This document shows positions 30,241 to 34,988 of a stretch of DNA of 34,988 nt, one piece after another. The notes beneath the pieces are model-generated. The model was not told the origin of the DNA. It made no database searches and saw nothing but the letters and a program-made list of their open reading frames with translations. Within the stretch, counting starts at the first letter, position 1. Every line of letters starts with the position of its first letter. This DNA is from Burkholderia sp. IMCC1007. Its GTDB lineage: Bacteria; Pseudomonadota; Gammaproteobacteria; Burkholderiales; Burkholderiaceae. The DNA lies in the NCBI RefSeq assembly GCF_027257875.1, contig NZ_JAPVQY010000023.1:66199-101186 (forward strand), given 5' to 3'. The translations under genes were made by a program, and so were the position numbers.

Positions 30241-31914
30241 TTACGCGCGGCCGTCGCGCAGTTCGCGCCGCAGGATCTTGCCGACGTTCGTCTTCGGCAA
30301 CTCGGTGCGGAACTCGACGAGTTTCGGACGCTTGTAGCCAGTGAGCCGCTCCTTGCAGTACGCGAGGATGTCCTTGTCGGTGAGTGCCGGGTCCTTCTTC
30401 ACGACGAACAGCTTCACGGCTTCGCCCGAATGCTCGTCCGGCACGCCGACGGCTGCCACCTCGAATACGCCCGGGTGCGACGACACCACATCCTCGACCT
30501 CGTTCGGATACACGTTGAAGCCGGATACGAGGATCATGTCCTTCTTCCGGTCGACGATCTTCACGTAACCGCGCGCGTCCATCACGCCGACGTCGCCCGT
30601 CTTGAAGAACCCGTCCGGGAACATGACCTTCGCGGTTTCATCCGGTCGATTCCAGTAGCCGGCCATGACCTGCGGCCCGCGGATACAGATTTCGCCGGGC
30701 TCGCCGAGCGCGACGTCGTTGCCGGCATCGTCGCGAATCGCAACCTCGGTCGACGGCAGCGGCAGTCCGATCGTCCCGCTGTACGTGGTCGCCGTCACGG
30801 GGTTGCAGGTCGCGACCGGCGACGTTTCCGACAAACCGTACCCTTCGACGATCGCGGTCCGGGTCTTCTCGTACCAGCGCTTCGCGACGCCCTCCTGGAT
30901 CGCCATGCCGCCGCCGTTGGCAATCACGAGCTTCGACAGGTCGAGCTGGTTGAATTCGGGATGATTCAGCAGCGCGTTGTACAGCGTGTTGACCGCCGGA
31001 ATCGTCGAAATCTGGTACCCCTTCAACTCCTTGATCATGCCGCCGATGTCGCGCGGATTCGGGATCAGGATGCCCATGCCGCCCGTGCGCATCGTCAGGA
31101 AGCCGCACACGGTCAATGCGAACACGTGATAAAGCGGTAGCGCGACGACCGTCACGAACTGCTTTACCTCGGGGTACTTCTCGTGTGCGGGATGGTGCCA
31201 CGCGCCGGCTTGTAGCACGTTCGACACGATGTTCCGGTGCAGCAGCGTCGCGCCCTTCGCGACACCCGTCGTGCCGCCCGTGTATTGCAGGAACGCGACG
31301 TCGTCGGGGGCGAGTTGCTGCGGCTTGAATGTCTGCCGTGCGCCTTCCGACAGCGCGGCCTTGAAGCGCGTAAACGACGGAAGCTGCCAGGCCGGCACCA
31401 TCTTCTTCACGTTGCGCACGACGTAGTTGACGAGCCAGCCCTTGATGCCCAGCAGATCGCCCATCGACGCCACGACGACATGCTTGACCGAAGTATTCGC
31501 GATGACGGCCTGAAGCGTCGACGCGAAGTTCTCGAGGATGACGATCGCTTCCGCCCCGCTGTCCTTCAGCTGATGCTCGAGTTCGCGCGCCGTATAGAGC
31601 GGGTTGACGTTGACGACGGTATAGCCCGCGCGAAGCACCGCGACGAGCGCCACCGGATACTGCAGCACGTTCGGCATCATGAGCGCGACGCGCGCGCCTC
31701 GCTTCAGACCGCGCGACTGCAGCCACGCGCCGAATTGGCGCGACAGCGCATCGAGCTCACCGTACGTGATGCTCTTGCCCATGCAGACGAACGCCTTGCG
31801 GTCGCGATACTGGCGGAAGCTTTCGTCGAGAAGATCCGGAATGGATGGATACGGGGACGCGTCAATTTCGGCTGGAACGCCGGGTGGGTACGATTTCAGC
31901 CAAATTTTGTCCAT
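30241..31914 (-). CDS. fadD: Long-chain fatty acid--CoA ligase FadD
   Basis: FadD activates fatty acids to acyl-CoA through an acyl-adenylate, feeding beta-oxidation and lipid synthesis, and acts at the inner membrane face. The 557-residue protein has the AMP-binding P-loop YTGGTTGVAKGA (211-222), the adenylate motif EGYGLSETSP and the FFKTGDVG hinge segment. Near the C-terminus PKTNVGKILRREL contains the catalytic lysine. A GAGGAGA ribosome binding site precedes the ATG. It has its own promoter (31960-31988), so it is probably not dependent on the molybdopterin oxidoreductase upstream. Confidence 0.96.
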   Translation of the reverse strand: MDKIWLKSYPPGVPAEIDASPYPSIPDLLDESFRQYRDRKAFVCMGKSITYGELDALSRQFGAWLQSRGLKRGARVALMMPNVLQYPVALVAVLRAGYTVVNVNPLYTARELEHQLKDSGAEAIVILENFASTLQAVIANTSVKHVVVASMGDLLGIKGWLVNYVVRNVKKMVPAWQLPSFTRFKAALSEGARQTFKPQQLAPDDVAFLQYTGGTTGVAKGATLLHRNIVSNVLQAGAWHHPAHEKYPEVKQFVTVVALPLYHVFALTVCGFLTMRTGGMGILIPNPRDIGGMIKELKGYQISTIPAVNTLYNALLNHPEFNQLDLSKLVIANGGGMAIQEGVAKRWYEKTRTAIVEGYGLSETSPVATCNPVTATTYSGTIGLPLPSTEVAIRDDAGNDVALGEPGEICIRGPQVMAGYWNRPDETAKVMFPDGFFKTGDVGVMDARGYVKIVDRKKDMILVSGFNVYPNEVEDVVSSHPGVFEVAAVGVPDEHSGEAVKLFVVKKDPALTDKDILAYCKERLTGYKRPKLVEFRTELPKTNVGKILRRELRDGRA

Positions 31915-31959
31915 GCCGCGCGTCTCCTCACAGATTTTCGAATGGTCGTGCTAAAACGC

Positions 31960-31988
31960 ATCGTAGCGGCTCGCTCGTCCCGAGACAA
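31960..31988 (-). promoter_or_regulatory. Promoter of fadD
   Basis: On the minus strand TTGTCT (31983-31988) is followed after exactly 17 bases by TACGAT (31960-31965). The ATG is 46 bases downstream of the -10. An inverted repeat further upstream, GCCCAC (32000-32005) with GTGGGC (32029-32034), could be a weak terminator of the oxidoreductase gene or an operator. I saw no clear FadR-type site, but could not search for one systematically. Confidence 0.6.
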
Positions 31989-32050
31989 CAGGGTTAGATG
32001 CCCACTTCCAACTTTCGGACGAGTTCGTGTGGGCTGGACCATAAATTCGG

Positions 32051-34126
32051 TCAAATCCGCTCTACTTCCACCAGGCAATCGTAAAACGTCGCCGAATTGC
32101 CGAGATCGGTCAGCGCCTGACTCGTCACTTCATTCGCGTTGCGGCCGTCCGGCGAGAGCTTCTTCCACCAGATCGACAACCCGACGACGAGACCCGCACG
32201 CGCGCGATCGGTCACGCGTGCGAGCGCCTGCATCGATCCGCGGTCGTTGAAGACGCGGACCACGTCACCGTCGTCGATGCCGCGCGCGGCGGCATCGGCC
32301 GGGTGGATATCGAGATGCGGCTCGCCTTCGGTGTTGCGCAGGCTGTCCACGTTCACGAACGTGCTGTTCAGAAAGTGCCGGGCCGGCGGCGAAATCATCG
32401 CGAGCGGATAGCGGGCGGCGAGTTCGGGCGCCGCTTCCGCCGATTCGAACGGCGGCAGGTAGTCCGGCACCGGATCCATGCCCATCTGCTCGAGCCGTGC
32501 GCTGTAGAACTCGCACTTGCCGGACGGCGTGCGGAAGCCACCGTTCGCGAACGGCGCGTCCGCCAGGTTGAGCTTGAGCCATCCGGCGCGCTTCAGTGTG
32601 TCCCAGTCGCTGTCGAGCGTCGGGTCATCCCAACGGAGTGCCACGCGCGCGACGTCTTCGTCGCTGTGATAAAGCGCGGGCTCGTCGAGCCCCATCCTGC
32701 GCGCGATTCCGCGGAAGATCTCGGTGTTCGGCCGCGCGTCGCCCACCGGCGGAATCGCGGGAAGATTCGCCATCACGTAGGTGTGACCGTACGATTTGTG
32801 GACGTCGAGATGTTCGAGCTGCGTCGTGGCCGGCAACACAATGTCGGCGAAATCGACCGTATCTGTCTTGAAGTGTTCTAGAACGACGGTAAACAGGTCT
32901 TCGCGCGCGAAGCCCGCCGCGACCTTCGACGAGTCCGGTGCGACGGCCACCGGATTCGAGTTGTAGACGATCACCGCTTCGACCTTCGGGCCGAACGTCG
33001 CGTCGCCCGGATGCAGCAGCGCATCGCCGATCGCGTTCATGTTGATGATGCGCGGCAGTTTGTGGGGCCATCCGGGCATCAGGTCGGGGCGCAGCAGCGC
33101 CGCCTGGTTGACCGGCGCGAATTCCGACGACGACAGCAGCAACCCGCCCGCCCGATCCCGCCACGCGCCGGTCAGCGCGGGGAGGCTCGCGATCGCGCGC
33201 ACGGCGTTACCGCCGCCACGCACGCGCTGCATGCCGTAATTGAGGCGAATCGACGCCTTGCGGGTCGCGCCGTAACGACGTGCGAGTTCGACGAGTTCCG
33301 AGGCGTCGATGCCGCAGATCTGCGCGACGCGCTCCGGCGGATAGGACAACGCCCGCGCCTTGAGCGCATCGAAGCCGAGCGTATGCTGCGCGATGTAGTC
33401 ATGATCGAGCAGATCTTCGGTGATCAGCACGTGCATCATGCCGAGTGCGAACGCGCCATCGGTGCCCGGTTTCAACGCAATGTGCTGATGGCACTTTTCG
33501 GCTGTCAGCGAGCGATAGGGGTCGATTGCAACCAGGCGTGCGCCGCGGCGCTTGGCTTCCTGCGCCCGAGTCCAGAAATGCAGGCTAGACGCGATCGGAT
33601 TGGCGCCCCAGATCAGGATCAGCTCGCTTTCCTCGAAGTGCTCGAGATGCATTCCGACGCTGCCGCCGTACGTGTAGCGCAGGCCTGCCGCACCTGCCGC
33701 CGCGCAGATCGTACGCTCGAGACGGGAGGCGCCGAGTTTGTGGAAGAACCGCTGCGCGATGCCTTCGCCCTGCACGAGCCCCATCGTTCCCGCGTAGCTG
33801 TACGGCACGATCGCCTCCGGCTCGCGCGCGACGATTTCTCCGAGGCGGCGGCCGATCTCGTCGAACGCATCGCTCCAGTTGATCGGCACGAAGCGCCCTT
33901 CCCCCTTCGCACCGACGCGCTTGAGCGGAACGGTGAGGCGATCCGGATGATGGACGCGGTCGGCATATCGGCTGACTTTCGTACACAACACGCCTTGCGT
34001 GGGCGGATGGTCCGGGTCACCCGTGACCTTGATTGCCTTGCCGTTCTCGACGGTCACGCGCATTGCGCAGGTGTCCGGGCAATCGTGAGGGCAAACGGCC
34101 CGAGCTATCTGGGAAGCGGCGTTCAT
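32051..34126 (-). CDS. Molybdopterin oxidoreductase, single subunit with 4Fe-4S site
   Basis: The 691-residue protein belongs to the DMSO-reductase superfamily of bis-MGD molybdenum or tungsten enzymes. The N-terminus has a 4Fe-4S motif with Cys12, Cys16, Cys20 and Cys48 (CPHDCPDTC, then GVLCTK). RTICAAAGAAGL aligns with the metal-ligand loop of formate-dehydrogenase-like members, so Cys141 is the likely Mo ligand. LILIWGANPIASS and the C-terminal molydopterin-binding domain (NEVTSQALTD) follow. There is no twin-arginine signal, so it is probably cytoplasmic. No partner electron-transfer subunit or cofactor chaperone is adjacent. The substrate cannot be read from the sequence. Confidence 0.92.
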   Translation of the reverse strand: MNAASQIARAVCPHDCPDTCAMRVTVENGKAIKVTGDPDHPPTQGVLCTKVSRYADRVHHPDRLTVPLKRVGAKGEGRFVPINWSDAFDEIGRRLGEIVAREPEAIVPYSYAGTMGLVQGEGIAQRFFHKLGASRLERTICAAAGAAGLRYTYGGSVGMHLEHFEESELILIWGANPIASSLHFWTRAQEAKRRGARLVAIDPYRSLTAEKCHQHIALKPGTDGAFALGMMHVLITEDLLDHDYIAQHTLGFDALKARALSYPPERVAQICGIDASELVELARRYGATRKASIRLNYGMQRVRGGGNAVRAIASLPALTGAWRDRAGGLLLSSSEFAPVNQAALLRPDLMPGWPHKLPRIINMNAIGDALLHPGDATFGPKVEAVIVYNSNPVAVAPDSSKVAAGFAREDLFTVVLEHFKTDTVDFADIVLPATTQLEHLDVHKSYGHTYVMANLPAIPPVGDARPNTEIFRGIARRMGLDEPALYHSDEDVARVALRWDDPTLDSDWDTLKRAGWLKLNLADAPFANGGFRTPSGKCEFYSARLEQMGMDPVPDYLPPFESAEAAPELAARYPLAMISPPARHFLNSTFVNVDSLRNTEGEPHLDIHPADAAARGIDDGDVVRVFNDRGSMQALARVTDRARAGLVVGLSIWWKKLSPDGRNANEVTSQALTDLGNSATFYDCLVEVERI

Positions 34127-34156
34127 CGTTCTGGATGCGGGGATGGAGATTCGCGA

Positions 34157-34162
34157 ATTTTA
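34157..34162 (-). promoter_or_regulatory. Possible -10 for the molybdopterin oxidoreductase
   Basis: On the minus strand TAAAAT lies about 30 bases upstream of the ATG. No good -35 is visible, so this is tentative. Confidence 0.3.
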
Positions 34163-34566
34163 CGTGGCCGTGCCGAATAAGGCTTCATTTCGAACGGATT
34201 TCGGGCTTGTTTTGCGAAATGGCGGGATAAGGGAATGGCTGATCTCCGTCTCGATGCGACTCCGATAGGCTGGGGCGGAGATATCGGCGGACCAATATAT
34301 GATGAAGGGCGCCGGTGAGCTGCCTCGGCGGGGTTGCCGAGTCGCCGTTTTGGGCGTGAAATGCGTGGAGATATGGGTAGAAGCGGCGCGGGTTGGAGTG
34401 TGCACGCCTGCGACGATGCGGTCGGCTCGAGAATGTAGCGGCACGCATGGGCAAGGCCGCGAACGGTACGTATTGATGTGCGGCCCGGTGGGGCACCCGT
34501 GCTTGTGCGGTACTTGGCACCCGGATCGCATCCGGATCCCCCCATGCATTTCCGCCGCACCAATGC
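34163..34566. other. Gene-free stretch before the rRNA terminator
   Basis: Frames of 100-146 codons exist on both strands but have no family similarity I recognise and run into the rRNA terminator or 5S gene. Composition is more mixed than in coding neighbours. A hairpin CTCGGC (34324-34329) with GCCGAG (34336-34341) is followed on the plus strand by TTTT a few bases later. No tRNA is visible. Confidence 0.45.
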
Positions 34567-34594
34567 AAAAACCCCCGCCTTTCGGGCGGGGGTT
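34567..34594 (-). terminator. Intrinsic terminator of the rRNA operon
   Basis: AACCCCCGCC (34570-34579) and GGCGGGGGTT (34585-34594) form a perfect 10-bp stem with a 5-base loop, followed on the minus strand by a T-run. It lies about 13 bases beyond the 5S rRNA 3' end. Confidence 0.93.
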
Positions 34595-34607
34595 CTTGGC
34601 TTAGGGA

Positions 34608-34722
34608 GCCTGACGATTACCTACTTTCACACGGGAATCCGCACTATCATCGGCGTAGAGTCGTTTCACGGTCCTGTTCGGGATGGGAAGGGGTGGGACC
34701 GACTCGCTATGGTCATCAGGCA
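34608..34722 (-). rRNA. rrf: 5S ribosomal RNA
   Basis: The minus strand reads TGCCTGATGACCATAGCGAG at the 5' end, contains CCCATCCCGAACAGG and ends TCGTCAGGC. These are the conserved 5S landmarks. The 5' GCCTGA pairs with the 3' TCAGGC to form the terminal helix. The length is about 115 bases; the exact ends may shift by one or two bases. Confidence 0.95.
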
Positions 34723-34875
34723 AAGAGGGTTGTTGCGTTGCTTCGCAGCGCAACCAATCTTGGAAGAAGCAGTAATTTTGAGTTGTGTGTATCACACACG
34801 AGAATCCAACTTGTCGCTTTGGATCGCGGCCAGTGCTTGCGCACGGCGCCGATCTATAAGGCAGACTTGTTATAG
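34723..34875 (-). other. 23S-5S internal transcribed spacer
   Basis: The 153-base spacer contains no tRNA. It holds a 9-bp hairpin GTTGCGTTG/CAGCGCAAC (34732-34754) beside the 5S 5' end and a second hairpin GTGTGT-ATC-ACACAC (34785-34799). Both are likely RNase processing features. Confidence 0.7.
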
Positions 34876-34988
34876 GATCAAGCCTTACGGGCAATTAGTA
34901 TCAGTTAGCTGAACGCATTACTGCGCTTACACACCTGACCTATCAACGTCCTGGTCTCGAACGACCCTTCAAGGAGGTCAAGCCTCCA
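34876..34988 (-). rRNA. rrl: 23S ribosomal RNA, 3' end (partial)
   Basis: The minus strand contains the conserved end of 23S rRNA, including GACCAGGACGTTGATAGG, GTGTGTAAGCGCAG and GATACTAATTGCCCGTAAGG, ending GCTTGATC. The gene continues beyond the window edge. The mature 3' end is placed by similarity to the E. coli 3' terminus and may differ by a few bases. Confidence 0.95.

Noticed and set aside
34299..34604. A 101-codon plus-strand frame before the 5S gene
   Set aside because: It runs through the rRNA terminator, has no ribosome binding site of note and shows no recognisable domain.
34785..34799. GTGTGT-ATC-ACACAC as an operator site
   Set aside because: It lies inside the 23S-5S transcribed spacer, so an RNA processing hairpin is the simpler explanation.

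Overview
This window is a piece of a beta-proteobacterial chromosome, almost certainly Burkholderia (probably the B. cepacia complex). I infer this from the very high GC content, the coaE-zapD-yacG / argJ-secA / dciA-lpxC / ftsZ-to-mraZ gene order, the Burkholderia-type outer-membrane porin, and the 5S/23S rRNA sequences. No database search was run. Nearly all of it is conserved core chromosome. I found no mobile element, CRISPR array, toxin-antitoxin pair, phage gene or defence island, and nothing that supports a wholly new system. The points worth a second look are regulatory and compositional.

Region 1 (1-8150). On the plus strand, coaE (CoA synthesis), zapD (FtsZ-bundling factor, TTG start, own promoter) and yacG (zinc-binding gyrase inhibitor) run in series. 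They converge on a minus-strand group: secA (protein export motor), argJ (arginine synthesis), a DUF815 P-loop ATPase and a MutT-like Nudix hydrolase. A tandem hairpin/terminator region lies between secA and argJ. dciA (helicase-loading family, DUF721) diverges from secA and ends at a strong bidirectional terminator facing lpxC.

Region 2 (8194-27498). This is the division and cell wall (dcw) cluster, all on the minus strand. In transcription order it reads mraZ, rsmH, ftsL, ftsI, murE, murF, mraY, murD, ftsW, murG, murC, ddl, ftsQ, ftsA, ftsZ, then a peroxiredoxin gene and lpxC. Seven junctions are 4-base ATGA stop/start overlaps, which suggests translational coupling. The cluster starts at a good sigma70-type promoter (TTGACC-N17-TAAAGT). 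Its -10 runs into an array of five MraZ-box-like repeats at exact 10-bp spacing, which fits autoregulation by MraZ. The encoded proteins make UDP-MurNAc-pentapeptide (MurC-F, Ddl), lipid I and lipid II (MraY, MurG), polymerise and cross-link septal peptidoglycan (FtsW, FtsI), and build the divisome (FtsL, FtsQ, FtsA, FtsZ). LpxC commits UDP-sugar to lipid A.

Region 3 (27499-34566). coq7 (ubiquinone synthesis, minus) and a signal-peptide-bearing general porin (plus) are divergent. After the porin terminator and a gene-free stretch come two minus-strand genes, fadD (long-chain acyl-CoA ligase, ending in nested terminators) and a single-subunit molybdopterin oxidoreductase.

Region 4 (34567-34988). 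This is the 3' end of a minus-strand ribosomal RNA operon: the end of 23S rRNA, a spacer without tRNA, 5S rRNA and a strong terminator.
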